Shown in pieces: positions 17,543 through 27,384 of a stretch of 40,930 nucleotides of DNA. How positions within the stretch are numbered: the stretch's first letter is position 1; every line of letters starts with the position of its first letter. The notes under the pieces are model-generated. The model saw only the letters and a program-made list of their open reading frames with translations. It was not told where the DNA came from and ran no database searches. This DNA comes from JBGTSJ01 sp041940305 (lineage in GTDB: Bacteria; Planctomycetota; Planctomycetia; Planctomycetales; Planctomycetaceae), in NCBI GenBank assembly GCA_041940305.1, contig JBGTSJ010000036.1, positions 1 to 40,930 of the forward strand, read 5' to 3'. Made by a program: the position numbers and the translations under genes.

Positions 17543-19156
17543 ATGCTGCCCCCAGCAGTCTTCATCTCGTACCGTCGATGTGACACATCTGCCGTTGCCC
17601 AGTTGCTGAGTGAACAACTGAAGGGGGCCTGGCCGGACCCGGAGCAGCGGGACTATGCAGTGTTTCTCGATGAGGCCTCAATCGACCCAGGCCGAGAATT
17701 CACCTTTGACGTCCGCTTTGCCTTGGAGCACTGTCGGCTGGTGGTGGTGCTAATTGGTCGAGAGTGGCAGAACGAACTGCAGGCCCGCCAACTGCGTAAG
17801 GGGCAGATCGACTGGGTTCTGGAGGAGATCTCGCTGGCGTTCAGGTGGCACAAGGTCGTGATTCCGGTCCTTGTCAGGACCGGGGTGGACGACATCAAGA
17901 TGCCCGACGCAGCGTCTCTGCCATCGAGCATCTCACGCTTCGCGCACCTGCAGGCGCTGACGATCGAATGCCGATCTGATTCGAGAGTTGGTCCGGAATT
18001 CGATGGAACGGCGTGCAAACGGCTGCTGGAGTTGTACGCGCAACATGAGCCACCGAGATTCGATGAGATCGTGAAGTGCCAAGGACCTGATGATGAAGTC
18101 TTCCTGCTGGAAATCCGGGACTTGAAGCGTTATCTGGCGGCCGCTCGCGCATGTTCGCGGGTGGCAGAGGCCAAGCGTCTTCTGGCAACAGCGGTCGAGC
18201 TCGCGTGTGGACACCTCGATAGCCGCAGCCAATCGTTCCCGGCGCTGCTGGGCTTGCTTCGGGACTATCCGTCTCGCCGGCAGGAGGCCGCTGACGCACT
18301 TTTGGGTAACCCGAAACGCCTCTGCGAATTCCTACAGGCGTTTCGGCAGGCGCTGGGACTGGCACACCCGGGCGACGCAGACGTCACTCACCTGGTGGAG
18401 TGTGTTCTTGAGTCAATTCCCAAAGTGGTCAAAGAGCCGCCTTCGGCGGACGATTTTGCGTCCGCCTGGAACACACTGGCGTCGTTGGTGTGCAAGTCAG
18501 GATCGTGCGTCCTGCTCAGCCCGACCGCTGTGATGGATGTAAAGCGCATCACGCGATCCACCGAGCTTGCGGCCACAGCCTGTGCCCTCGCTCGTCCATC
18601 GGCACTTCAGAACTTTGGCAACGTGCACGATCACGATGTGACGCTGACGCAGCTGACGTTGGCCGCGGTCGTCGGCCAGACGTTCATCGACTCGGTTCTC
18701 GAACCGGATGACGGGGTCGCAGCCCGCCTGCAGCGCAACGCTCCTGTCGCACGTGGCTACTGGCCGTCGCTGGACGAACCAATCTCTCTGTTCTCCGCCC
18801 TCAAGCGATGCACCGGGAGCACCGCCGAGGCGGAAGCGACTCGCCGCCAGTTGGCAGACGAACTGGCGACACGCTTAATGCAGCACTTCGCTCCCGGAGG
18901 CTATCCTGATTTTGAATCCGTGCACTCGGCCCTATCTGAGTTCCTGGGAGATGCCCATCCCCTGTTGGACTATGCGCCGACCTGGACGGTGGCCTCAGAA
19001 GACGCGCTGGTGCATGCGCTCGCGTTGGGCGACACGCAACTCGTGATCGAGAAGCTCCGCGACTATTCGCACGTCTTGGCCAATCAGATCCATCGCCGAC
19101 AGGCAGACTCGGAATCCGCGGAATTGCCCGAAATCAGTGATCCCGAGATTTGGTAA
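17543..19156 (+). CDS. TIR-domain protein with large uncharacterised C-terminal region
   Basis: About 537 residues from ATG 17543; the frame is open to GTG 17501/ATG 17504, and the nearer ATG places the TIR strand at the usual distance. The N-terminal TIR domain (about residues 3-120) reads PAVFISYRRCDTSAVAQLL, YAVFLDEASIDPGREFTFDV, then CRLVVVLIGREW. Next is IDWVLEEISLAFRWHKVVIPVLV, whose Glu is in the position used for NAD hydrolysis in TIR enzymes. Residues 190-537 are mostly helical and not recognised; no NB-ARC P-loop, SAVED, STING or membrane segment was seen. Bacterial TIR proteins with extra sensor regions are often anti-phage effectors, and its place in a tRNA island with integrase and excisionase fits that role by inference. 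The right neighbour is about 530 bp away. Confidence 0.8.
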   Translation: MLPPAVFISYRRCDTSAVAQLLSEQLKGAWPDPEQRDYAVFLDEASIDPGREFTFDVRFALEHCRLVVVLIGREWQNELQARQLRKGQIDWVLEEISLAFRWHKVVIPVLVRTGVDDIKMPDAASLPSSISRFAHLQALTIECRSDSRVGPEFDGTACKRLLELYAQHEPPRFDEIVKCQGPDDEVFLLEIRDLKRYLAAARACSRVAEAKRLLATAVELACGHLDSRSQSFPALLGLLRDYPSRRQEAADALLGNPKRLCEFLQAFRQALGLAHPGDADVTHLVECVLESIPKVVKEPPSADDFASAWNTLASLVCKSGSCVLLSPTAVMDVKRITRSTELAATACALARPSALQNFGNVHDHDVTLTQLTLAAVVGQTFIDSVLEPDDGVAARLQRNAPVARGYWPSLDEPISLFSALKRCTGSTAEAEATRRQLADELATRLMQHFAPGGYPDFESVHSALSEFLGDAHPLLDYAPTWTVASEDALVHALALGDTQLVIEKLRDYSHVLANQIHRRQADSESAELPEISDPEIW

Positions 19157-19689
19157 CGCAAGAATCGCGTTGAGGGTGATGCCAGTTCGCATGGCTCGAT
19201 GCAGCCCAGCAACGCGTTGCTCGCCCGGCGTCGAATCGGGACGTTGGTGTCTCCGCGCGAGCGTCTCGGTGTTGCTGGTCACCGGAGGGCATCGACCCTC
19301 CGATGCTTACCTGCTCCCGCGCTGTCCGCGCGTCTCGATGTCGTTGGACCTTCCAGTGCGGCAATCACAGCGGCCAGTTCGACGGACGAACTTGCGTCGC
19401 GTTCTAATTGAAACAGGGCAGTACGGCGCATCAGTCATTTGGTCAAGGCCGCACCGATCGTCTTGGTCGCCTGCCCGACGTCACCGAGACGGGCAATCTC
19501 CGGGAATGGTGGCTTCACGGCCCGGCGTCGCGTTCCAGTTCAAGCAGGTAGAGGTCGTTGGTGGCGGCGCCGGCCCAGCGACGGCCGGAGAGATGTGTGC
19601 ACGCGACGCGGGGAAGAATCCCACCGACTGGCCATTCTGACGCTTCGTTCGGCATCCTCAATCGATTGCGTCCAGCCCGGGAGAATACG
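19157..19689. other. Intergenic stretch with a possible minus-strand gene remnant
   Basis: 533 bp without an intact gene. On the minus strand between about 19720 and 19435, two frames give protein-like text in sequence: THLSGRRWAGAATNDLYLLELERDAGP, then after a frame change KPPFPEIARLGDVGQATKT...GAALTK ending at TGA (19435-19437). This could be the frameshifted tail of a lost gene, partly overlapping the next gene's start on the other strand. The remainder shows nothing recognisable. The island's right junction may lie here, but no copy of the tRNA 3' end was found. Confidence 0.3.
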
Positions 19690-20742
19690 ATGCGGTTGTT
19701 GACAATCACCGTTTTGACAGTCACCGTCACAGTCGCTGCATCTCAACCAGCGCCTGCTCAGGAATCAACCAGTCAGCGGCCGGAGGCCGGTGCATTGCCC
19801 GATGGGCTGGGTCTGGCGGCGATGTACCCGGGCGGTCACGGAATCGCGGACGATCCGCGGGTTGTGTTTGCAGAAGACTTCGATCAGGCGTCCGTCGAGG
19901 AAGTGGCCGCAAGGTGGGAGAGTGTGGCCGGTTCCGAGATCATGTCGCTCTCGGATGAGTCGCCGCCTGGCAGCGCCGGTGAGAACTCCCTGCTCATGAC
20001 GCATGTCGGAGGAAGGGAGGGGGGCCATCTCTATCGCCGACTGGCTCCCGGATTTGAGCGGTTGTTCATCCGGTTCTACGTGAAGTTCGATCGTGATTGC
20101 GCCGGTATCCATCACTTCTTCCATGTCGGGGGCTACAATCCGGCCACACCGTATCCGCAGGGGGGCGCGGGAGAGCGGCCGCGCGGAGACGAGCGGTTCA
20201 CCGTCGGCATCGAGCCGTATGGGAAGGACTGGGTCTGGGACTACTATGCGTACTGGATGGAGATGCGCGGCAGTCCGCCGCACGGCCAGACCTGGGGCAA
20301 CAGCTTTATTCGCGATCCGGAACTCAAGGTCGCGCACGACACGTGGATCTGCGTCGAAAGCATGATCCAGCTCAACGACGTGGGGGAATCCAACGGAGAG
20401 CTGGCACTCTGGATTGACGGCCGGCAGGTCAGCCACCTCGGACCGGGATTCCCCCACGGCAACTGGGTGTATGACAAGTTCACTCCGGGCACTGGCGGAG
20501 ACGGAGTGCGGTGGGACGATGCGCGCCGCCGTCCCGAGTATTTCACCGTTCCGGCCGCAGGTCAGGCGTTTGAAGGGTTCCGCTGGAGAGACGACGACGA
20601 GCTCAAGCTCAACTTCCTCTGGGTGCTGCTGTACATGACGGACGTCCCGCCGGGGCACGTGAGCAAAGTGTGGTTCGACGACATCGTGGTGGCCACTGAA
20701 TACATCGGTCCTCACGGCGATCGAAGCAACCAACCCGGGTGA
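19690..20742 (+). CDS. Secreted protein with lectin/polysaccharide-lyase-like fold
   Basis: 350 residues from ATG 19690. An N-terminal signal peptide (MRLLTITVLTVTVTVAASQPAPAQ) is followed by a region beginning VVFAEDFDQASVEEVAARWE, the usual opening of concanavalin-A-like jelly-roll domains. Later segments are LFIRFYVKFDRDCAGIHHFFHVGGY, TWICVESMIQLND, GELALWIDGRQV and KVWFDDIVVATEYIG. The strand pattern with a closing 'WFDDIVVA' resembles polysaccharide lyases or carbohydrate-binding domains of the LamG/alginate-lyase type. No catalytic set could be assigned, so enzyme versus binding protein is open. The RND adaptor follows on the same strand after about 200 bp. Confidence 0.65.
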   Translation: MRLLTITVLTVTVTVAASQPAPAQESTSQRPEAGALPDGLGLAAMYPGGHGIADDPRVVFAEDFDQASVEEVAARWESVAGSEIMSLSDESPPGSAGENSLLMTHVGGREGGHLYRRLAPGFERLFIRFYVKFDRDCAGIHHFFHVGGYNPATPYPQGGAGERPRGDERFTVGIEPYGKDWVWDYYAYWMEMRGSPPHGQTWGNSFIRDPELKVAHDTWICVESMIQLNDVGESNGELALWIDGRQVSHLGPGFPHGNWVYDKFTPGTGGDGVRWDDARRRPEYFTVPAAGQAFEGFRWRDDDELKLNFLWVLLYMTDVPPGHVSKVWFDDIVVATEYIGPHGDRSNQPG

Positions 20743-20945
20743 GGCGCCGGAATGCGGCGATCGGATCAGAGCAGCGACTCCTGCGGGCCTCGGGCATCGT
20801 CTGTCGCGCTTTCGGGAAGCGAGCAGGTGCTTTCATCGCTTCCTCGACCCCAAGTTGCTCTTCACCGAGATGCCGACGACATGTGCGGCAGGCTCATCCA
20901 GTTTTGGATGTTGCCTCCGTCGACGATAGAATCGCCGAAACTCCA

Positions 20946-22694
20946 ATGAGGAACCCTGCACGAGACGATGTCATGCGGCAACTCGCGAGCGTCGGGGCAT
21001 TGTGGCTGATGATCGTCTCCCAGTCCGGGTGTCCTTCGGCCGAAGCGGTTCCCCGCGATCTCCTGCCGCCGCGGCCGGTCACCGTGCTCACGCTGCAGAC
21101 CGCCCGTCCGGAGCAGCTGGCGCGTCACACGGGCACTGTGGCGGCGTGGAAGACCGAAGATCTGGCGTTTCAGGTTGGCGGTCGGCTGTTCTCCATCGTG
21201 GAGCCCGGCACGAATATCGAGGGAGAGACCTTCGACGAGAACGGACAGCCCCTGACGGAGGGGACTGTTCTCGCCAGGCTGGAAACGGAACGGTACGTCT
21301 TCCAGTTGGACAGCGCCCGCGCCCGCGAGCGGACCGCCGCGGCACAACTTCGCGCCGCCGGGTCGGAACTCAATGACGTGCTGCCCAAGCAGACGGCCGC
21401 CGCCCAGGCGGCCGTCACGCTGGCTGAGCAGCAGTTTGAACGAACGCAGCGGTTGTTCGAACAGAATGCGGCGTCGATTGCGCAGCTCGACAAGGCCCGG
21501 GCCGATCTCGAAACGTCGCAGGCGGAATTACAACAACTGGAGCAGACGGCCGTCGTGAAAGAAGCACAGCGTGCCTCGTATGAGGCGCAGTTAAACGAGG
21601 CGGAAGAGGCCGTCCGCTCCGCTCAGAAGGACCTGGACGATACGGTTCTCCGCTCCCCGTTTCACGGGCAGGTGGCCGAGGTCTATGCGATCCTGGGAGG
21701 CGTCGTGCAGGCCGGAACGCCGGTGTGCCGTGTGCAGATGATGGACCCCATCGAAGTGCAGTTACAGGTCTCGGCAGAGACGGACGCCTCCCTGAACTAC
21801 AACGATATTGTGCAGGTCTATACGCCGGGCGACCGGGAACCATCAATTGGCCTGGTCTATGAGAAGGCCGCCGTTGCGGAGGCGTCGACCCGCACCTTCA
21901 CCGTCACGCTGCTGGTGCGCAACCAGAATCTTCTGCAGGGAATGCCCGGTGACTTTGATCCTGGCGAGGATGTCCGCGTGCGGTCAATCTGGGCGTTTTA
22001 CACCGAACAGCTCCCGCGCAAGCCTCCGTTCTTCCTGCATGTCGAGTCTCTGCACCAGGACGAAGATGGTTCGTATTACATATGGAAAGTGAATGCGGAG
22101 GGCGCCACCCGGGAATCGGTGCGACGGGGGCTCGACGCCAAACTGCCGGCGGTCAAGGTCCCCGTCACTCCGGGTGAACGCCGCATGCCGCTGGCCAACG
22201 TGGCCGTGCTCCGCGAGATTACCGGCTTCGACGAGTCCGAACTCGATCCCGATCAGGACCTGGTGCTCGGCTCGCTGCGCGGGATCGATGGCAAGTCGCT
22301 TGAGTCGAGCGAGAGTTCGCGACGCCTCATGAGTCGAGGACACGCCTGGTTCGTCCGCGAACAGTGGAAGCTGCGGCCCGGCGACATAGTTCATGTTGAT
22401 TTGCAGGGCGCCGAACTGGAGACCGGGTTCTATGTGCCCATGGACGCCATCTCCCATGTGGCGGACGAGAACTTCGTCTACGTGCTGCAGTCCGAGGAGG
22501 GGGAGAACACAGTGCATCGGGTGCCGGTCAACGCAGATTTGGTCGAGGGAAAGCCGACACTCCGCCGGATCACAGCGGCATCCGGCGGAAACGTGACCCT
22601 GGAGGCAGGACTGCGGATTGTCTCCGGCGGCGTCCATTTCCTGGCCGACGGTGAGCGCGTGCAGGTTTCCGGCGAAGTGGAGTCGTCGCCATGA
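20946..22694 (+). CDS. RND efflux periplasmic adaptor (HlyD/MFP family), enlarged
   Basis: About 582 residues from ATG 20946; ATG 20973 is an alternative, and the frame is open to 20739 without signal-like sequence. The N-terminus is hydrophobic and has a Cys in SQSGC, an imperfect lipobox. The adaptor core includes RPVTVLTLQTARPEQLARHT and VAAWKTEDLAFQVGGRL, a long hairpin coiled coil (about residues 125-220), and the returning lipoyl strand DTVLRSPFHGQVAEVYAILGGVVQAGTPVC. Typical adaptors have 350-420 residues; the extra part lies in the C-terminal half (about 320-480). The stop overlaps the permease start by 4 bp. The substrate is unknown. Confidence 0.85.
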   Translation: MRNPARDDVMRQLASVGALWLMIVSQSGCPSAEAVPRDLLPPRPVTVLTLQTARPEQLARHTGTVAAWKTEDLAFQVGGRLFSIVEPGTNIEGETFDENGQPLTEGTVLARLETERYVFQLDSARARERTAAAQLRAAGSELNDVLPKQTAAAQAAVTLAEQQFERTQRLFEQNAASIAQLDKARADLETSQAELQQLEQTAVVKEAQRASYEAQLNEAEEAVRSAQKDLDDTVLRSPFHGQVAEVYAILGGVVQAGTPVCRVQMMDPIEVQLQVSAETDASLNYNDIVQVYTPGDREPSIGLVYEKAAVAEASTRTFTVTLLVRNQNLLQGMPGDFDPGEDVRVRSIWAFYTEQLPRKPPFFLHVESLHQDEDGSYYIWKVNAEGATRESVRRGLDAKLPAVKVPVTPGERRMPLANVAVLREITGFDESELDPDQDLVLGSLRGIDGKSLESSESSRRLMSRGHAWFVREQWKLRPGDIVHVDLQGAELETGFYVPMDAISHVADENFVYVLQSEEGENTVHRVPVNADLVEGKPTLRRITAASGGNVTLEAGLRIVSGGVHFLADGERVQVSGEVESSP

Positions 22695-25600
22695 ACCTGC
22701 CGGAATTCGCGATCCGCTACCGGCCGGTCGTGATCACGCTCTCGGTGCTAATGATGATCTGGGGCACGGCCGCCTATTACACCATGCCTCGGCGCGAGGA
22801 TCCCGAGTACACGGTGCGGACCTGCGCCGTCATCACGTCATGGCCCGGGGCGCCGGCCCGGAAGGTCGAGGAACTTATTACGGACAAACTGGAGGAGGCG
22901 CTCGACACGATCGAGGAAGTCAAAGTGCTCCGCTCGACGAGCACGTCCGGACTCTCTGAGATCTATGTCGACACGGAAGACTCCGTATCGGCCGGACGGA
23001 TCGATAACGTCTGGGACAAGGTGCGGGCCCGCGTGGACCGGGTCACCATGCCGGAACCGGGCATCAAGCCTGTCGTCAACGACGAGTTTGGCGACGTCAG
23101 TATTCTGCTGGCCTGCGTCTATCAGCGGCCGCTGGAACCGGGGGCCGGTACCGCCGAGCAACCCGACTACTCTCTGCGACAGCTGGAACTCTTCGCCGAC
23201 CAGGTGCGTGACTCACTGCGGCTGATTCCCGGTGTCTCCAAGGCCGAGAAGCAGGGAGTCGTCGAGGAAGCCATCTACCTGGAGACTGACTTTGCCACAT
23301 GGTCGCAGATTGACCTGACAATCGCTCAGCTGCAGCGGCTGCTCGAGGCGCGCAACACTGTCGCCCCAGGCGGAGAAGTGGACACGAGCGTGGGGCGGTT
23401 CAGCCTGAAGCCCGGCGGAGAATTCAACGCCATCGACGAAATCGAGTCGATCGTCGTCCACACCGGCGAGACGGCCGACCTGGGACGGCCGATCTATCTG
23501 CGTGACGTGGGACTGAGCGTTCGCCGGGACTATGCCGATCCGCCGCGCCGCATCTGCCGGTACGGAGACGCCCGGCAGTCGTATCCGTGCGTCGTCGTCG
23601 CACTGCAGATGAAGTCCGGGGCGAACATCATCGACATCTGCGAGGCCGCGAAGCAGCGCGTCGCGGCGATGCAGCAGCAGGAGCGGAGCCTGCCGCCCGA
23701 TATCGCCGTAGGTTACGTCTCCGATCAGTCGCTGAACGTCCGCAAGAAGATCGATGACGTTGTCGGAAACGTGATCGGAGCCATCATCATCGTCGTGGTG
23801 ACGGTATATCTGTTCGTCGGATTCCGCACCGCGGGTGTGATGGCGGCCAATATCCCGGTCGTCATCCTGGCCTCCATCGCCCTGATGACGCTGTTCGGCG
23901 TGCAGCTGGAACAAATCTCGCTGGCGTCGATCATCATTGCCTTAGGGCTGCTGGTCGATAACGCGGTGCAGGTCTGCGACCAGGCGCGTTCGAATCAGAT
24001 GGGCGGCATGGACCCGGTGCAGGCTGCCACGGTCGGCGCCCGTCAGCTGACCGTCGCGATGTTGACCGGGACGATCACGACCGTCGCCGCATTCCTGCCG
24101 ATGCTGATCGCGCTCGATGGCTCCAATCGGGAGTACGTGTACAGCCTGCCGGTCACGCTAACCGCTACGCTCGGGGTCAGCTGGCTGCTGGCGATGACGT
24201 TTTGCGTGATCCTCGCCGCCGCCTTCATCCGGGCGCCCCGGAGTTCCACCGGTTCGTTGGCGCCGCTTCCATGGCTGCTGTCGCGTCTCCGCCGCCGCCG
24301 GCCGCAGCCGGAGTCGATTTCCGCCGGGTCCTCGGAAGGAACGATGGGACGGCTGTTGAGCAGCGCCATGCGGGCCGCGATCCGGGCAAAGTTCGTGACG
24401 TCAGGCGTCGCGCTGCTGCTGTTCATTGCGGCGTGCGCCCTTCCCGTCGGCTCCGAGTTCTTCCCGAAGGACTTGCGAGACCAGTTCGCGATCAAGATCT
24501 GGCTGCCGCAGACGGCCACATTGGAGCAGAGTGACGCAGCGGCGATGCGCGTGGAGGAAATCCTGCGCAAGCTGAGCCCGACCGGCGAAACGGATGACGC
24601 GGGCCGGCCCATCGAGCGGATCAACAGCATGCGCACGATGATCGGCGGCGGCGGCGCCCGCTGGTACCTCTCCTGGGATCCCGAAGGCACGAAGCCGAAC
24701 TTCGCGGAGATCCTGGTGCGCACCAACGATCCGTATGCCACACCGTTCCTCGCACGTCGCGTACGTGAGATCGCCGAACGCGGGGACGCCGGGCTGGGAT
24801 TGCCGCCGGTTGCCGGCGCCCGTGTGATTCCAGCCGAACTGTACCTGGGGCCGTCCAAGCCTCCGGTCGAGCTGCGCGTCATGGGATCGGGCTTCGCCAA
24901 TATGCAGACGCTCCGCCGGGTGGCCGACGAAGTTAAGGCATTGATCCGCGCGCAGCCCGGCGTCTGGGACGTGAACGACACCTGGGGCGTGCCGGGCTTT
25001 CAGCTGCGCGTGGACATCGACCAGGACAAGGCGAACCTGGCCGGTGTGACCAGCGCCCAGGTGGCCCAGAGCCTCAACGCGTACTTTTCCGGCCATCAGC
25101 TGACGACGTACCGCGAAGGCGATCACCTCGTGCCGGTCTATCTACGCCTCGGTCTGGATGAACGGGAACGCCTGGGATCATCGCTGGAGGGACTGTCAGC
25201 GGCATTCGTCGAAGGCTATCGCGGCAAGGTGCCCCTCGAGTCGATCGCGACCATCGAGCCGCGCTGGGAGCCGGCGCGCATCGAGCGCTACGACATGAAC
25301 CGCAAGATCGACGTCCGCAGCGAAGTGGAACCGGGCGTCCGAGGTAACGACGTCGTCCTGGGCGTGCTGGACTCACCCGAGTTTCAGCGACTCCAGGCGT
25401 CACTGCCCCCCGGCTTCTGGATCGAAGTGGGGGGCACATTGGAGAAGTCGCGGGAGAGCATGGAGCGGCTGAGTCTCAGCCTGGGCATTTCTCTGCTGCT
25501 GATCGTGCTGACGCTCGTCGTTCAGTATAACGGCTGGGCCAAGCCGGCCATCATCCTCACGACGCTCCCGCTCGCTCTGATTGGGGCCTTGCCCGGTTTG

Positions 25601-26098
25601 TACCTCACCGGTGAGCCGCTCGGATTCATGCCGCAGCTCGGCATCCTCTCCCTGTTCGGCATCGTGCTCAACTCGGCGATCATCTTCTTCGAGTTCGCCG
25701 ACGTGGTCATCGCCGAGCGGGCGATCGCCTCCGACGGCGCCGGACCGATCTGCGGGCTGACTCGGCCTGAATTTCGCGAGTGTCTGGTTGAGGCCGGACG
25801 CCAACGGCTGCTCCCCATCTTCCTGACCACCGCGACCACCATCGGAGGATTGCTGCCGCTCGCCATCTCGGGCGGCCCGCTCTGGCGCGGCATGGCCTGG
25901 TGCATGATCTCTGGATTGACTGTGGCGACGGCACTCACCCTGCTGGTCGTGCCCGCGCTCTACGCAATCCTTGTGGAGACGTTCCGCATCCGGCCGGTCC
26001 AACTTCCGCCTCGACCCTTACCCCTGTCGCCGAACGCGCCCGTGGTGCCGGCGGTTCAGGCCGATCTTGCCGCCCGCGAGCCCGAAAGCGTGGCGTGA
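22691..26098 (+). CDS. RND family efflux permease
   Basis: A 1135-residue inner-membrane proton/substrate antiporter. It starts NLPEFAIRYRPVVITLSVLMM (TM1) and then has the porter-domain signature VITSWPGAPARKVEELITDKLEEAL. TM2-TM6 begin near residue 355 (VVGNVIGAIIIVVVTVYLFVG), and the TM4 relay motif GLLVDNAVQVCDQ lies near residue 420, with Asp then Asn as in many HAE1-type pumps. The second half repeats the plan, with the TM7 region near residue 570 and TM8-TM12 after residue 925 (LSLGISLLLIVLTLVVQY). It is translationally coupled to the adaptor. No outer-membrane TolC-type gene is adjacent. The substrate cannot be inferred from sequence. Confidence 0.93.
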   Translation: MNLPEFAIRYRPVVITLSVLMMIWGTAAYYTMPRREDPEYTVRTCAVITSWPGAPARKVEELITDKLEEALDTIEEVKVLRSTSTSGLSEIYVDTEDSVSAGRIDNVWDKVRARVDRVTMPEPGIKPVVNDEFGDVSILLACVYQRPLEPGAGTAEQPDYSLRQLELFADQVRDSLRLIPGVSKAEKQGVVEEAIYLETDFATWSQIDLTIAQLQRLLEARNTVAPGGEVDTSVGRFSLKPGGEFNAIDEIESIVVHTGETADLGRPIYLRDVGLSVRRDYADPPRRICRYGDARQSYPCVVVALQMKSGANIIDICEAAKQRVAAMQQQERSLPPDIAVGYVSDQSLNVRKKIDDVVGNVIGAIIIVVVTVYLFVGFRTAGVMAANIPVVILASIALMTLFGVQLEQISLASIIIALGLLVDNAVQVCDQARSNQMGGMDPVQAATVGARQLTVAMLTGTITTVAAFLPMLIALDGSNREYVYSLPVTLTATLGVSWLLAMTFCVILAAAFIRAPRSSTGSLAPLPWLLSRLRRRRPQPESISAGSSEGTMGRLLSSAMRAAIRAKFVTSGVALLLFIAACALPVGSEFFPKDLRDQFAIKIWLPQTATLEQSDAAAMRVEEILRKLSPTGETDDAGRPIERINSMRTMIGGGGARWYLSWDPEGTKPNFAEILVRTNDPYATPFLARRVREIAERGDAGLGLPPVAGARVIPAELYLGPSKPPVELRVMGSGFANMQTLRRVADEVKALIRAQPGVWDVNDTWGVPGFQLRVDIDQDKANLAGVTSAQVAQSLNAYFSGHQLTTYREGDHLVPVYLRLGLDERERLGSSLEGLSAAFVEGYRGKVPLESIATIEPRWEPARIERYDMNRKIDVRSEVEPGVRGNDVVLGVLDSPEFQRLQASLPPGFWIEVGGTLEKSRESMERLSLSLGISLLLIVLTLVVQYNGWAKPAIILTTLPLALIGALPGLYLTGEPLGFMPQLGILSLFGIVLNSAIIFFEFADVVIAERAIASDGAGPICGLTRPEFRECLVEAGRQRLLPIFLTTATTIGGLLPLAISGGPLWRGMAWCMISGLTVATALTLLVVPALYAILVETFRIRPVQLPPRPLPLSPNAPVVPAVQADLAAREPESVA

Positions 26099-26332
26099 CG
26101 GAAGTGACGATGCCTTAGTGAGTTCGGTCAATCGGGATGTGGGGCCGCTGACGGGACCAGTCTTCTGCTGTGCCCCGTGAAAGGATTCTTTTGAGGGTCC
26201 CTGTCACAACGGAGGGTCCTGGCCGCTATTTGAGTCATCCTGCAGCGAGTGCCTGCGGGAGGGAGCTTCTCAAACCTGAGTCGTCATCTGCGGAATACCG
26301 ACCGCGACGACCCTCGCCAGGAGACGTCAATC

Positions 26333-27373
26333 ATGTCCGTTACCGCTACCGCTGCGCGCCAACCTGCCCCCGAGCAGGCGACAACTCACCAGAACCAGGA
26401 AAAGGCGATCAAGCTCGCCGTCCGACAGGCGGAGCGTCGCGTTCGCGACCGTTTCCCCATCCTCAGCTACCAGAACACACTCGGAATGACCTTCCTCGCG
26501 GTCTCCTACGGCACGTTGATCGGGTCGTCAGTGCTGTACTGCCTGGGACACATTCCGGGTTGGGCCTGCGTCGTCATCAACGCCATCGCCATCTCGTTGC
26601 TCCGCGAAATCGAGCACGACATCATCCACAATCTGTATCTCAAGGGACGCACAAAACTGCAGGACGCGCTGCTGCTCGCCATCTGGCCCGCGATGGGGAA
26701 CAGCATGAATCCAGTGCACCGCCGCATCGCCCACCTGAATCACCATCGCACCTCAGGTCATGAGGAGGACTTCGAAGAGCGGCTGATCGGCAATGGCCTC
26801 CCCTTCGGCTGGCTGCGGATCCTGACCCTGCTGGACCCCGGACTGGCACTGTTCATCCGGCTCCCCGAGTTCCGGCAGATTCCCGGCTTCACGCTCCGCG
26901 GATTCATGAAGACCGTCTTCCCCCTCGTCCCGCTGTTCAACGTCACCTGGTACTCGGTCCTTGGCTTCAACGCGGCCGCACTGATCGGGGCCGGGCTGAA
27001 CGCCGGCTATCCGCAGGCCGCCTGGTTCTCACAGACGCTCACCGTCCTGAACAGCGTCGCCCTGGTCTGGATCCTGCCGAACCTCGTCCGACAGATCAGC
27101 CTGCAGATTCTCTCCTCCAACATGCACTACTACGGCGACGTGCACGACACGATGGAAGAGACGCAGGTCCTCAACCACCCGATCTTCTGGCCGCTGCAGT
27201 TGTTCACCTTCAACTTTGGCAGCACTCACACGATTCATCACTTTGCGGTCAATCAGCCGTTCTACCTGCGACAGATGGTCGCCCCGGCCGCCCATGCGGC
27301 GATGCGGGAGAACGGCGTCCGCTTCAACGATCTGGCAACGTTCCGCCGCGGCAATCGGTATCAAGCGGCGTGA
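26333..27373 (+). CDS. Fatty acid desaturase family membrane protein
   Basis: 346 residues from ATG 26333, preceded by AGGAG at a good distance (CCAGGAGACGTCAATC). This is a membrane di-iron enzyme family that introduces double bonds or hydroxyls into acyl chains. Histidine boxes are present: REIEHDIIHN (HxxxH), VHRRIAHLNHHRTSG (HxxHH) and GSTHTIHHFAVNQP (HxxHH). An additional MHYYGDVHDTM lies between. Four to six hydrophobic stretches surround them (for example LGMTFLAVSYGTLIGSSVLY). The N-terminus is basic and polar. It is followed by a 13-bp inverted repeat and then the patatin-like gene, suggesting a shared lipid theme. The exact substrate is unknown. Confidence 0.85.
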   Translation: MSVTATAARQPAPEQATTHQNQEKAIKLAVRQAERRVRDRFPILSYQNTLGMTFLAVSYGTLIGSSVLYCLGHIPGWACVVINAIAISLLREIEHDIIHNLYLKGRTKLQDALLLAIWPAMGNSMNPVHRRIAHLNHHRTSGHEEDFEERLIGNGLPFGWLRILTLLDPGLALFIRLPEFRQIPGFTLRGFMKTVFPLVPLFNVTWYSVLGFNAAALIGAGLNAGYPQAAWFSQTLTVLNSVALVWILPNLVRQISLQILSSNMHYYGDVHDTMEETQVLNHPIFWPLQLFTFNFGSTHTIHHFAVNQPFYLRQMVAPAAHAAMRENGVRFNDLATFRRGNRYQAA

Positions 27374-27384
27374 ACGACTGACGT

